Shown here: in pieces, positions 10,423 through 21,300 of the stretch
Numbering within the stretch: position 1 is the stretch's first letter
How the letters are laid out: the number at the start of each line of letters is the position of its first letter
Assembly (NCBI GenBank): GCA_028023455.1
Contig: JAQFVV010012396.1
Coordinates: forward strand, 11,079,296-11,143,295
DNA: 64,000 nt
Origin: Epiperipatus broadwayi
Lineage: Eukaryota > Onychophora > Udeonychophora > Euonychophora > Peripatidae
Reading direction: 5' to 3'
Notes under the pieces: generated by a model
Seen by the model: the letters and a program-made list of their open reading frames with translations, nothing else
What the model was told of the DNA's origin: nothing
The model's database searches: none
Made by a program: the position numbers and the translations under genes

Positions 10423-13140
10423 TGTAACAGTCAGAATCGTCTATCTCGCTAACACACTGCAGAATTCAAACCCCAGACACGAAACTGAACATTCTAGGAG
10501 GGGTTGCCTTCTAGATATACTAAGTTCGAATCTAAAGTCCAAATTTCACAGCGCCATCTACGTGATAACGCATCTGATGCCACTACTAGTATAACCTTTG
10601 ACCGGTGCCTGGTGGTCAGGGAGAAACAAAAGACTCTATACTAAAAGAAGTTTGGGTGGCTAATTAACGTCTATGGATTTACAAAAGAAATGCAGAAAAT
10701 ATATATATATATATAGACCGAGACAGTGATAGGAATCAAATAAAATAAGAGATCAAATTTAGTTTTAAATAATTTCACACAATTTATTTATATAAATATA
10801 TATATAATGCCACTGTCTGCTTATATGAGACAGGGACGCGTATTAAATAATTGTTGGCATTATATTTCAATAAATGACAAAAGGTTTTAAAACAAAGTGA
10901 TATATTCTATTCCTCGGGCTAATAGCATTACGATAATGTGCTTGACGAGATAGGAACATGTGCGAGGTGCTTTGAGTAATTATACAAGTTTAAGAAAATA
11001 TTTGAAATTAAGTGTTCTAAAATATTTATTGATTTCGAGAATAGCACGGACTAAAGCTTACTAAGCAACAAAGTGGGAATGGGATCAAAGCATTTATTTG
11101 AGAATAATAATAATAGAGTTGCATTGGGAGGTCAGTATTGCTGATAATGAATTTATTAAAGTTGGAGGGTGTGACACGTTTAAGTCACGGATGCTTTGTA
11201 AAATAAATATAAAATAAAACAATATTGAAGATCCGGAATAATTACGGAGGGCATCTCGCCGCTAACCCGTAGGAAAGTATTTTGATGAACAGCCGAAACT
11301 TAGCGACTGTGTGACGATTGCGTTTAATTCCCAGGGGTGTCATTTGGGACACCCTCTGCCTGGAAACCGCAAGCGTGGAGAGAACGGCCTTAGCCGTGTA
11401 AAGAATCCTTGGAAAAATAAAACAAAGCGGTCTCAACAACCAATTCATTTACCAGCAATACGAGACTAGTGTATATAAAAACATACTAAATGGGTTTTAC
11501 TTGGATTAAGAGAAATGCCCAATCAAATTCCCCGAAATTCATTTAAAAGGGTCCGCACATTCTCGACGTCAATGATGAACTTTATAATTAAAGTAGAACA
11601 CGGTAATTAAAATAGGAAAATGCATGCTTGCGGGTTTGAAAAGTAAGTATAGATTTATATACGCAATCATGCATTAAGGGACACATTTAATCATTGACTT
11701 CGCACATACTCTTATATTAGATTAAAATCAATAACATGTAGATTTTAAACTATGTGATTATATTATATTAAAGAAAAGAATCGCCCTCAAACGAGTGATT
11801 TGCAAGATAATAAAATTGGAAAATTATAAATTTAAAATATGCCTTAATAGCGGCGTCTTACTTTCAATAAAGGGAATAGTTCACTCGGTCAAAGACGATT
11901 CTGACACATTATCATAATAAAATAAAAGAAAGCTTTATAAATAGAAAATATTAACCCAAGGATAGAGAGCAAAATGTTGAGTATATTTAAACACATTAAA
12001 GAAATACATAATGAAGTTATGTGAAATATAAGAAAAACAATTTTAAATAGCTATAGCATGTTAGTTAGGAATCACAAGAGCTCTTGGGTTAATTTAGGTT
12101 ACCTCTGGAGACGCATTTGCAGGTAGATGTTCGGCAGGTTTTATAATTCAGCAGCAAAATCTGGAATGTTCATATTTTTGGCAGCGGCAGCAGCAGTTCC
12201 GGGGTCCATGTGATAACTTCCGATGGTATGGAGCAGCGGCTGGCTATTCCGAGGGGACATAGCCATCTTAACGCCTCTACTCGGACATGTCAAGGTTAGC
12301 AAATTATTAGAATAGAACACAGAATGATTTCTCTTAGACACATTAGAATAAAAAACAACTAACTGGAGAACAAAAGAAAAACCTCCTTTTTATAGTAGAA
12401 TTTAACAATAGAACTGCCCTGGAGCATTACAAAAATATCGGACTTATCAGCTGTAATTAAATCATCGGAATGTCTAAAGGAATTCAACATTAATTAATTT
12501 CTTTTGTTAATTTCCCTGTCGACATTCGAATTACAAACTAGATTTAGTTAAAATTTACTTTTATTAATTAAAGAAAACCTTAAGTGGACATCTGCTGTTT
12601 TTAGATAAACTTATACAACATTTACTAATTAAACTATTGTCCCTCATTTATTTTAACAGAAATATTTGGAATAACTTTTATTAAATTAAAGAAAATGATT
12701 TTACTTTTTAAATTGCAATATTTGAATCTATTTACTAAACGAATATTTACTAAATGAATTTTATTTTAAATCAAAATATATTACGACAGTAATATATTTG
12801 TAAATAGATTCAAACAAAACAACTTTAACAATTTATAATTTTGATATGTTTTAAAATGCATATCATAGTGTGTGCACCATTACGACTTATATAACTTACT
12901 TTTTAATAAATGTAAATTATGTGAACAACTACATAATTCATAATATTTTATTTTATTTGGGAATAAGTTATATATATAATACGAGCATTGTGCTTGTGGT
13001 TTAAAATTAGGCGGGATTTTTGGTATATAAGTGTATTGCAGACACACTACGATAGATTGGGGTTCAAACTAAGGTATGAGGGTAGGAAGTAGGTGAGAAA
13101 AGGTGAAACGAAGATCTGCAAAGCAGACCTTACTCTTTCA
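10423..13140 (-). repeat. 5' LTR of the young LTR element (copy 2)
   Basis: It is 2718 bp and nearly identical to copy 1; many of the differences are C/T or G/A changes, several at CpG sites. In the sense (minus) direction it begins TGAAAGAG at 13140 and ends CTGTTACA at 10423. The promoter of the element should lie here. No individual TATA box can be singled out because the sequence is AT-rich. Confidence 0.85.
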
Positions 13141-15443
13141 ATATGTATAATTTTACTTTAAATCAATTTCACACTTACACTATATATATATTTCACTAGA
13201 TATTTCTGCATCAAATTAATATATGTATTTTTATATAAATATCATATTTAGTATGTGTACATATATATAATAAACCAGCCAATAACTTACTTTTTTGTTG
13301 AAAATTGTTTACCTTGGAATTTTTTTTTTTTAAAAAAAGCTTAACAAAACTATATTGTAAACTAACTTTTTTATTTTAACACAAATAAAAAAACATACTG
13401 GATTTCGAAGAACAATTTTAAAAGTTGATAACAAAATATTCACCCCTCCACTCTTTCATAAAGAAATTATGTTAACTATCGAAAATATTATTGTGTCCTA
13501 TCACTCTGATAGAGATTTTTAAAAAATGTACAAAATTTCAACAAATTTTATTGAACTTGAATTTATTAAATCACAATTTTAAAATGTTATAACTTTAAAT
13601 TGAAAGCAAAAAAATCCCTATACCACTTTTTCATGAGCCTTACTTAAAACATATTAAAGTTCTAAAAACAATTTTGAAATTTGATATCAAAATATTCATT
13701 ATTTTTCCACCCTCTGTTCCACATCCAAAAAACTAGGTCACCTACCTAGAAGATTAATATCACATATTGATTTATCTGATATTTCTAACTTATGCACCAA
13801 GTTTAAATCAACTCTATTCAATAATATAAAAGTGATTCAAATATTTATAAACAAACATACCAATCAATAAACAGATATTCCAACTTAAATAAATGCATTA
13901 AAAAAATAATGATAATTTTTTTAATATATTAAATGCTTTTATTGACCATACACTGAAAAAGCAAAAAATAATTGTTTCTTCAACCACAATTGGAGTTTTT
14001 AGATTTAATGTGAAATAAAAGCATGGAAAAGGGATGTCCAGAAATTAATTGTTAATTTATTGTTATAAAAAATAAGGACTGACTTAATTAATTTCTGGAC
14101 CCCCTCCCTCTTTTATTTCAAATTAAATCTAAAAACCCCAATTGTAGTTGAAGAGAACTATTATTTTGCTTTTTAGTTCATGGTCAATAAAAGCATTTAA
14201 TATATATAAAAAAATATTTCTATTATTTTTAAGTTTTTAGTATTGAAACAATAAATGAAAATGTAAAACTATGTCATACTTTAAACTGACTGGACACTTA
14301 TAGTTGATATATATATATCACAAGATATTTTTGTTATAAGTTAAAATGTATACCTCTTATGTTTAAGTCATATTTAGTATGTATGCATAATAATATGTGT
14401 ATATAAGTGACTAAAAATATGAAATATTCTTTTAAGTAAAAAGTGTTTAATATTTTAATTATATATGTATAAGAAATCAGTAATTTCTCTGTTTAAAATT
14501 ATTGTCATTTTATCTTTTTATTTGAAAAAATAAAAAAATAAAAAAACTTAACAAAACTATATTATAAACAATTTTCTTATTACTTAAATCATAAAGAATA
14601 AAATTGATAATGAACATTATTTAAAACATTCCCTCACTCTTCCTATCTAAAGAAACTAAATGATCTATTTTAAAAAATGAATGTGTCCTATCACTTTCAT
14701 AGACATTTTAAACAAATGTACAAAATTTCAATGTTATATTGAACTTAAATATATTAAATATCAATTTTAAAATTTAAAAGTTATTAAATTGAAAAAAAAA
14801 AATTTTTTTTTATACTACTCTCTCATGAGTTAACAAACAACCAATTTTTTAACTTCAATAAAAGCATTTAATTAAAATAAATTTCAATTTCAATATTTGA
14901 TAATTGTAATAATATGACTTGAAAATGTTTTTTTAAACTTTGTTTTAATCTTCTAGTCATGTTCTCCCATATTTTTACTCATTTTAGTCATGTATTCTGT
15001 CAACAACATTTTTATTTATTCTAAGATTATCATGTGTAAATATGTATACAAAGTATCCAGAATACTTATATATACCTTTGATAAAATTTAAACTTAGTTT
15101 TACTTTTTTATTTGTTAAGATTAATTTTAATTTTAATATTTGATAACTGTAATGATAAAACTTCTAGATATTGTTTTAATTTAAATTTGTTTTAATTTTT
15201 TAGTTATGATCTACCACATTTTTACTCATTCTTACAAATATTAATCATGTATTTTTTTTTGGACAAAAGTATAGAATATTTAGAGGCACTTTTGATGATA
15301 AAATAAAAAATAAAAAAAATTGCCAGACAAAATATCTGGAACATTTTCTGATAAAACATTTAAAATTTGTTTTAATTTTTTATTTATTGATGGTAAATGA
15401 TTTCTTTTTAACTTTTGAGAAAATTTGAAATTTGTTTTTTCTT
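13141..15443. repeat. Old repeat array, right part, with palindrome
   Basis: Sequence from 13141 to about 13650 matches about 14255-14830 in direct orientation (shared tgtcctatcact, then caaaatttcaa, then catgag), a unit spacing of about 1.1 kb. Between them lies a palindrome at about 13921-14205 with arms of roughly 130 bp (aaatgcttttattgaccat ... atggtcaataaaagcattt). The end at about 15085-15370 is an inverted match to 2895-3160. No coding capacity was seen. Confidence 0.55.
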
Positions 15444-15649
15444 TTTTGTTGAATAAAATATTTTTTTTTAATTTAAAGTAATATTCTTTATTAAACCAAA
15501 AATATTTACATAATTACAAAGGTTATTTAAGTTCCTCTAACAACATTTCTTCAACTACTGTCATAATACTCGGGGTATTTTCCTCAGTGATTTACATGTT
15601 GTTGTTCATTACCTTACTAATACATTCTTAGACTGGAAATGATGTTTAC

Positions 15650-18600
15650 CTACCATATTTCACATGTGGATAGAGCAGACCCTCCCCACACTGATTCTAC
15701 AGTATTTTTTGGCCAATATTTTAAACATAGGTTAAAGTAATCACTCCAATCTCTCTCCAGCTTTCTCAGCCAGTTGAATTTTTTATTGTCAAATACCAAA
15801 GAACATCTAATTAGCCATATTGTTTTTAATGCATGGATTGTAACCATTGCATTATGCGGATTAAACCTAATCACATATTTTTTTATCAGATCCTTTAGGT
15901 CTATTATTGGCATATGAAAGACTTGTGATCTCATATCCCTGAATGCCTGGCATTCCTCAAGCAGGTGCGTAAATGTTTCTTTTCTCTTCTTACAAAAGAT
16001 ACACACATCATCCAACCCCATCCCCAGCCTTTTATTAAGGTAGGAGGTAGTCGGCAGGATTCCATTTATCAGCTTAAAAATAAACTTCATGGATGATTGA
16101 GGCATATATATCGAGTGGAATTTTTTAAGAACACTTTTCAGTGAACAGCCCAACCACGCATTCTCATTTTGATAATCTCCTTTTGTTAAATCTTTATATT
16201 TTATTCCATCTAGACTTTGGACATTTAGATCATCTTGTAAATCTTTGTATGTTATAAACATGTCCGCAAGATGTGATCTTCTCTCAGCTCCCATTTCATT
16301 GTAAATTCTTATATCTCCCATTGGAGGACTGAAGGACTGATCCTTCATTACATTCAAATATGCCCTGGCAGTAATAAAATTAACATAAGCTTTTGGATCG
16401 ATTAAGTTAAGCCCACCTTTATCTATTGGTTGCTGGAGTACAGAGGTTGAGAGAAGGCTAGATTTCTTCCCCCATATGAACTTCTTTGCCATCTGTATAA
16501 TCTTTTGGATAGTTTTGTTGTAAAGTTTCAACCAAGGTCCATAATAACTAAGCACTCCTATTGCAATTGCATTGAAAATCTTGGTTCTAGTCACTTCATA
16601 GAGTTTAAAATATGAAAAACTATTAATTCTTTCTTCTATTTTTTTTGTTACTAGTTGATTTAACTGACGATTCATTTTAGTTTTGGATAAGTAAAGGGGG
16701 AGGCCAAGAAAAGACTTAGGCTGAGCTAAAAACTCACTTGGTATTCTTTTCCCTGTTGCCAATTGCCAAGCTGCTGACTTAGCAAACTGTACTACTGATC
16801 CTGTAGCCTGTTGGAATTTTCTAACCTTATTTATAACTATATCAATATTATAGCTGTTTTCAAAAATTATTATTATGTCATCTATAAAGGCCGTTACTTT
16901 TATTGAAACTCCCAAATGGGGCAGGTAGATTCCGTTAATTATTTTTTCTATTTCCTTTACCATAGGGTCCACATAAATAGCAAATAAGAGTGCTGCCAAT
17001 GGAGAACCCTGTGGGATACCTTTACTAGGGATAAAGAACTCCGACCTCCTCATAAAGTTTTTATAAGAAATTTTATTATTAGTAATATAATTAATTATTG
17101 CATTTATTAAATATTGATCATCTTTTATCAGCCCATTTAGGGCATTAAATAGATAAGCCCAGTCAACCAAGTCAAATGCAGATTTAAAGTCAATTTTCAA
17201 TGCAAAGTACTGAGTCAGATTCAAGGCCTTGGCATACTTGATAGCTTCTTGTATTTTAAGAGCTGCATTTATCGCTCTCTTACCTTTCACAGCATGATGC
17301 GCTGTTGAAATTTTATCACTGACACTTTTAAACAATTTTCTTTGTAGGATTCTAGCCAGTATTTTAGAATCTATATCCTCAATCGATATATTTCTTAGGT
17401 CTTCAAATTTAGGTATTAATGTGTTCCTTTCTTTTTTAACACTAAAGATTACTCTTTTATTTATGCTGGGCCATTCAAATCTTTGCGAGCACATCTGATT
17501 AAAATATTTTAACATAGGCCCTATCATAAGATAAGTGATTTGTTTATAAACTGATGCTGGGATCGCATCATTAGCCAATACTGTTTGCATTTTCAATCTA
17601 TTAATTTCATCTGTAATTTCTTGACACGAAATATATTCCTTCCCTGTTTGCTTTGTAATTATCCTATATTGATGACCATCAATGTCCCGATTACCCATGG
17701 TCTGTTTCAGTCTTTCAACCATATATTCATCAACCTCATCACCTGATATTAGAGAATCTTCTATTGTCTTCATAGATGCTATACCATTTGTGTGAGGTAT
17801 ATAAATTTTTGCATAATTAATGGTTGGTTTTAATATTTGTCCCAGCCCTGGAATTAATTTCCTTAGTCTTAATATATATGTATCTTCATGCATTTTCCTA
17901 TATATATTATTATATTCTTGTTGTAGTTTACCAACCAGGTCTTTATTTTCACCCAATTCAGAAATGACACTCATTGTTTTATTAATCTCTATAATTCTAT
18001 TTTTCATTTGATTTTGGGACATCATATTATTCGAACTATCAGAGCACAAGTCTGAAATAAATTTTTTGAATTTATGCCAAGCAATACATGGAGGCAGGTT
18101 TGAAATCCGATTGTAATAATTCGACACTATGATAATGTTAGAAATCTGATCAACCGAAAGAAAAATCTGACTCCTAATGTTCTTCTTTATAGTAAAGGCA
18201 TATCTTTTATTTTTAATTAAACTATAATTCTTTATCTGGAGAAGTATTCTTAAGTGGTCCGAGAAGGCCACCAAAGAGGTATCAATAAATGAGTCCTTAA
18301 CTTTAGCACTGGATACAAAGAACAAATCAATCAGTGAGGAGTATCTACTGTTAAAAAATGAATAAGCATCTTTGCCATATTTCATTTTCAACGGGTACAC
18401 AGCAATCATTTCCAATTTCTGTTCTAGGAGTTTGGGAATATTCTGGTAAGAGCAATTAAAATCACCTCCCACCACAACAATACCCGGCTTTTGTAACAAC
18501 TTATTCTGAACACTATGAATCACGTTAGTTATATCATTACCCTTAGAAATCGAGTACACCGCAATTAGGTAATAAAGCTGGTCAAAAATGACAAAGGACA

Positions 18601-18892
18601 CCACCACATAGTTTACTTGTAACAATATTATTTGTATATTTCTTATACCTGCACTCATATTTATTAGCACTGCCACTCCTTGTGATGATTTCATGTTAGG
18701 TTTGTACAAAAATAAATTTTTATTTGAGAGTTTTTCAATAATCCATGGGGATGTTTTGTCACTAATCTTTGTTTCAGTTAAAATTATAATATCATATTTC
18801 TGAGATGCTATGTAATCCACAACCTTATCTGCTTTATCACCTCCATTCATACCTCTTACATTAATTGATATTATATTTAGTGCTTTATTCAT
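15650..18892 (-). CDS. ORF2: APE endonuclease-reverse transcriptase (1080 aa)
   Basis: This multidomain protein nicks target DNA and copies the element RNA into the nick. The APE endonuclease (about 1-220) shows NVRG (11-14), the metal-binding E at 40 (LTETK), GDFN (143-146), LID (187-189) and SDH (211-213). The reverse transcriptase (about 430-760) shows motif A IDFKSAFD (567-574), motif B GIPQGSP (625-631), motif C AFIDD (668-672), the D-region GSVVQFAKS (698-706) and FLGLPL (728-733). A C-terminal zinc-binding motif CX2CX8HX4C (C964, C967, H976, C981) matches the zf-RVT region common in this superfamily. Motif C reads FIDD instead of the usual Y-x-DD, but both catalytic aspartates are present. 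The length is normal for ORF2. Start: first ATG, 18 nt after the ORF1 stop, suggesting reinitiation. Family placement comes from motif order and was not tested by a tree. Confidence 0.9.
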   Translation of the reverse strand: MNKALNIISINVRGMNGGDKADKVVDYIASQKYDIIILTETKISDKTSPWIIEKLSNKNLFLYKPNMKSSQGVAVLINMSAGIRNIQIILLQVNYVVVSFVIFDQLYYLIAVYSISKGNDITNVIHSVQNKLLQKPGIVVVGGDFNCSYQNIPKLLEQKLEMIAVYPLKMKYGKDAYSFFNSRYSSLIDLFFVSSAKVKDSFIDTSLVAFSDHLRILLQIKNYSLIKNKRYAFTIKKNIRSQIFLSVDQISNIIIVSNYYNRISNLPPCIAWHKFKKFISDLCSDSSNNMMSQNQMKNRIIEINKTMSVISELGENKDLVGKLQQEYNNIYRKMHEDTYILRLRKLIPGLGQILKPTINYAKIYIPHTNGIASMKTIEDSLISGDEVDEYMVERLKQTMGNRDIDGHQYRIITKQTGKEYISCQEITDEINRLKMQTVLANDAIPASVYKQITYLMIGPMLKYFNQMCSQRFEWPSINKRVIFSVKKERNTLIPKFEDLRNISIEDIDSKILARILQRKLFKSVSDKISTAHHAVKGKRAINAALKIQEAIKYAKALNLTQYFALKIDFKSAFDLVDWAYLFNALNGLIKDDQYLINAIINYITNNKISYKNFMRRSEFFIPSKGIPQGSPLAALLFAIYVDPMVKEIEKIINGIYLPHLGVSIKVTAFIDDIIIIFENSYNIDIVINKVRKFQQATGSVVQFAKSAAWQLATGKRIPSEFLAQPKSFLGLPLYLSKTKMNRQLNQLVTKKIEERINSFSYFKLYEVTRTKIFNAIAIGVLSYYGPWLKLYNKTIQKIIQMAKKFIWGKKSSLLSTSVLQQPIDKGGLNLIDPKAYVNFITARAYLNVMKDQSFSPPMGDIRIYNEMGAERRSHLADMFITYKDLQDDLNVQSLDGIKYKDLTKGDYQNENAWLGCSLKSVLKKFHSIYMPQSSMKFIFKLINGILPTTSYLNKRLGMGLDDVCIFCKKRKETFTHLLEECQAFRDMRSQVFHMPIIDLKDLIKKYVIRFNPHNAMVTIHALKTIWLIRCSLVFDNKKFNWLRKLERDWSDYFNLCLKYWPKNTVESVWGGSALSTCEIW

Positions 18893-18910
18893 GATTTGGC
18901 AAAAGATTTG

Positions 18911-19830
18911 TCAATTTATATGAATATTACTCCACAAATTATCCTCTTTTAATTTAGTTTTTTTTCCATCATATTCCTTATCATTAACATCATCATTTAA
19001 AGGTTCTCTATCCTGAATAGGCAATGTTAGCACATCAGTATTTGCTTGCTTATTATCATTATTAACATCATCATTTAAAGGTTCTCTATCCTGTATAGGC
19101 AATGTTAGCACATCAGTATTTGCTTGCTTATTATCATTATTGCCCTCATCAGCTATATCTTCCATGTTGGTTTTTCTTCTGCATTCCTTTTTATTTACTT
19201 GTTGTTTGAGAGATTCTACCGATAGAGTTACGATATCCCTGTCTTCCACCACACTTTCCATCCGTGAGTCAGTGTCATAATCTTCTTCAGAGGTTTTACT
19301 ACTATCAGCATGTGTGTCAGGTTCAACTGATAAACGCTCAGCATCGGCTAATATATCTGTATTAATTTCATTATATATCTGTTCTTCATACAATTTATCC
19401 TCTTCTCTATTGTTATTAACTATATTAGCCCATGTCTTTATAGGCGAATTATTACATAGGTGATTCATTCGGTCGAATTTATTACACTTTATGCAATTCC
19501 CCGTATCACACATCGCTGCTATATGACCAACTTTGTCACATCTAAAACACAAAGGTGGTCTACCCCTTATAACTAAGGAAATGGGCATTTTATCCTTTAA
19601 TAATCTATGTGGAAGCTGTTCTTTCATTACACCTTTCTTCAACTTTAGCACTACCCTCCATGCATTTGATGGAATTTGAAAGGCTACATCTGCCGTCATT
19701 TCCCTTTCCATATTTATTATCTCGGCATAATTGCCTATCTGCATTTTAAAATATTCAGTATTGAAACTCGGTGGAGTGTGTAGTATTCTTCCATAAATTA
19801 ATGGGTTTGGATCTTTTGTTACATAGTAAT
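18911..19830 (-). CDS. ORF1, C-terminal part with zinc knuckles
   Basis: This is the RNA-binding chaperone-type protein of the L1-like element, C-terminal portion. Counting from the ATG at 19744, a CCHC knuckle CX2CX4HX4C is at C66, C69, H74, C79, followed by a second cysteine/histidine cluster CX2CX7HXC (84-97). Gag-like knuckles of this kind bind nucleic acid. After them comes an acidic region with a perfect or near-perfect 26-aa in-frame duplication (NNDNKQANTDVLTLPIQDRE type; 78 bp at about 18985-19140). The frame stays open upstream of that ATG to about 19830 and continues the upstream ORF1 half in another frame. The ATG at 19744 is therefore probably not the native start. Confidence 0.8.
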
Positions 19831-20696
19831 TTTTTTTTTTGTATTTCTTTAATTAAGTTTTCTGCTCTTTCTTTTTGTTCTTTATTGTAATATTCTATTG
19901 AAACAAACCCTCTAGCAGGAAAAAAGGCCGTATATTTAACCGTGCTAATCAATTCCTGGGCATCGAGTGCTTTTAAATATTCATTAAGATCTGGTTTGTC
20001 AAGCACATGTTCTCCTGTAGTGTCATTTGTTTGCATAACTAAACTAAAAATTGATGTACTTGGTGACATGCAGCTTATGAAAATTTTTTTCCAATAAGAG
20101 TTTAAAGTAACAAAAGATTTAGTGGTAAGTCTATTTGTGCTTTTATTTTCTGGAACGTTATCGTTAAGTTCAGCAAAATTTGTTGTTGCTTTTTTAATTA
20201 ATTCTTTTTGATTATCCGATTCATTTACTATTTTTATTAATTTTGAACTAGCTGTGATTTGTTTTATTGAAGTAGTTTGTGTACTCCGCTCATCCGGCGA
20301 GTCATAACTTTCATCATTATCCATTTTCCTTCTCTTACTATGTTTTAATATTTCCCGCTCTGATATTTCTAATCCGTTATTATGTGAGCCACCATCAAGT
20401 ATTGTTCTAGTATTTTCTCTATCAATGCCTGAAGTCTTACTCCCATGATTTTTTGTTTGCAATAGTTGCAGTTTAACGTTAATACTATTACCATCACTTT
20501 CATCTCTAAATTTATTTAATTCAGTATCGCCATTAATTTTTTCTAATTTACGTTCATTTAACCTAGGCTTATCGGACATTTTATCTTTGCCGTTTTTATT
20601 TTCTTCAAAATTACTATCAACTAAATCCTTTAGATTATCTTTATCATTAGTAATACTCACTTTGACTTCTGGGTTTTTTTTACTCTTCCTCCCCAT
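19755..20696 (-). CDS. ORF1, N-terminal part (313 aa to the frameshift)
   Basis: The ORF starts with ATG at 20696, 84 nt from the element's 5' end. Residues 1-180 are highly charged (K, E, D, N, S rich) and probably disordered. Residues about 190-290 look folded, including a YTAFFPARGFVSIEYYN segment that resembles an RNA-recognition-like domain. The reading leaves the expected frame at an 11-nt A run (T run at 19830-19840 on the plus strand). The other frame there continues sensibly into the zinc-knuckle half (KDPNPLIYGRIL). One base fewer in the run would join the halves. This may be a mutation in this copy, a homopolymer error, or ribosomal slippage. Confidence 0.75.
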   Translation of the reverse strand: MGRKSKKNPEVKVSITNDKDNLKDLVDSNFEENKNGKDKMSDKPRLNERKLEKINGDTELNKFRDESDGNSINVKLQLLQTKNHGSKTSGIDRENTRTILDGGSHNNGLEISEREILKHSKRRKMDNDESYDSPDERSTQTTSIKQITASSKLIKIVNESDNQKELIKKATTNFAELNDNVPENKSTNRLTTKSFVTLNSYWKKIFISCMSPSTSIFSLVMQTNDTTGEHVLDKPDLNEYLKALDAQELISTVKYTAFFPARGFVSIEYYNKEQKERAENLIKEIQKKKLLCNKRSKPINLWKNTTHSTEFQY

Positions 20697-20798
20697 CTTT
20701 TATTTTGATTCGTATCGCCTAATTCTCGTCAAATTTAAGCAGGTAAAGACCTTGTATGACCGGCCATTACGAACCGGAAGTTTTGTTGAATAAAATAT

Positions 20799-21300
20799 GT
20801 GGAAGAATTTTATAGGCATTTTCTATGAAATATCTAAATTGTGTCTGCAATCATTTAGTGTCTCCTCTTGTGTAAAAAAGTGTCATTAGAGTGCATATAA
20901 AATAGTATTGAATGTCTTTAAAGGAATATCATTTTTAAAATTTTTAATGTGAGTTTTGCAATATTTTTTAAATTTTTTGAGTGTTCATAAACAGAATTTG
21001 AACTAAAACAAGTTGTTAATACCACGCTAAAAGTAATCTTTGTTTTGTTTACTTTTCTCATCTTTTACCCTTTCTTACTGAAAATCATTATATACCCCCC
21101 CTCCACCTTTCTATATATTTTCTTTGAATGATGACTTAATTTAATATTGAAATATTTTTTGGTATTAACTCCTATTAAAGAAAGAGAAAAACTATAAATA
21201 GCTTTTATTTGAAATACTAGGCATTACTGGACTGTATGATATATATGAGGGAAGGGGTATTTAGACATCTTCGCTACAATACTGCCGCATTATATAAAAG
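20799..21300. other. AT-rich spacer, no gene seen
   Basis: This stretch lies between the L1-like element and a MITE. It contains pyrimidine-rich runs and no recognisable reading frame. Confidence 0.5.

Larger units (their letters stand above)
5182..13144 (-). mobile_element. Complete, young LTR retrotransposon, non-autonomous
   Basis: Two direct repeats, 5186-7899 and 10423-13140, flank a 2.5-kb interior; both run TG...CA on the plus strand. The 4-bp TSD ATAT is at 5182-5185 and 13141-13144. By eye the LTRs differ at about two dozen positions plus a 4-bp TA-repeat length change, roughly 1%, so insertion was recent. Minus orientation is inferred from the only large internal ORF (minus), a purine-rich tract next to the left LTR, and a tRNA-Lys-like primer-binding sequence near the right LTR. 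No protease, reverse transcriptase, RNase H or integrase is encoded. The structure fits a large retrotransposon derivative mobilised in trans. LTRs of 2.7 kb are long compared with the few hundred bases typical of Gypsy-type elements. Confidence 0.85.
15444..20798 (-). mobile_element. Full-length L1/Tx1-like non-LTR retrotransposon
   Basis: The element body is 15462-20780 (5.3 kb) on the minus strand. An 18-bp TSD, ttttgttgaataaaatat, flanks it exactly at 15444-15461 and 20781-20798. In sense order it has an 84-nt 5' UTR starting at cttccggttcgtaatgg, ORF1 with zinc knuckles, an 18-nt gap, ORF2 with endonuclease and reverse transcriptase, a short 3' UTR with an AATAAA at about 15490, and a short A tail. 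The perfect long TSD and the intact ORF2 indicate a recent insertion. Confidence 0.9.

Noticed and set aside
5186-13140. Segmental duplication of host sequence as explanation for the 2.7-kb repeats
   Set aside because: TG...CA ends with imperfect inverted termini, an ATAT duplication at the outer borders, a purine tract and a tRNA-like primer site together indicate LTRs.
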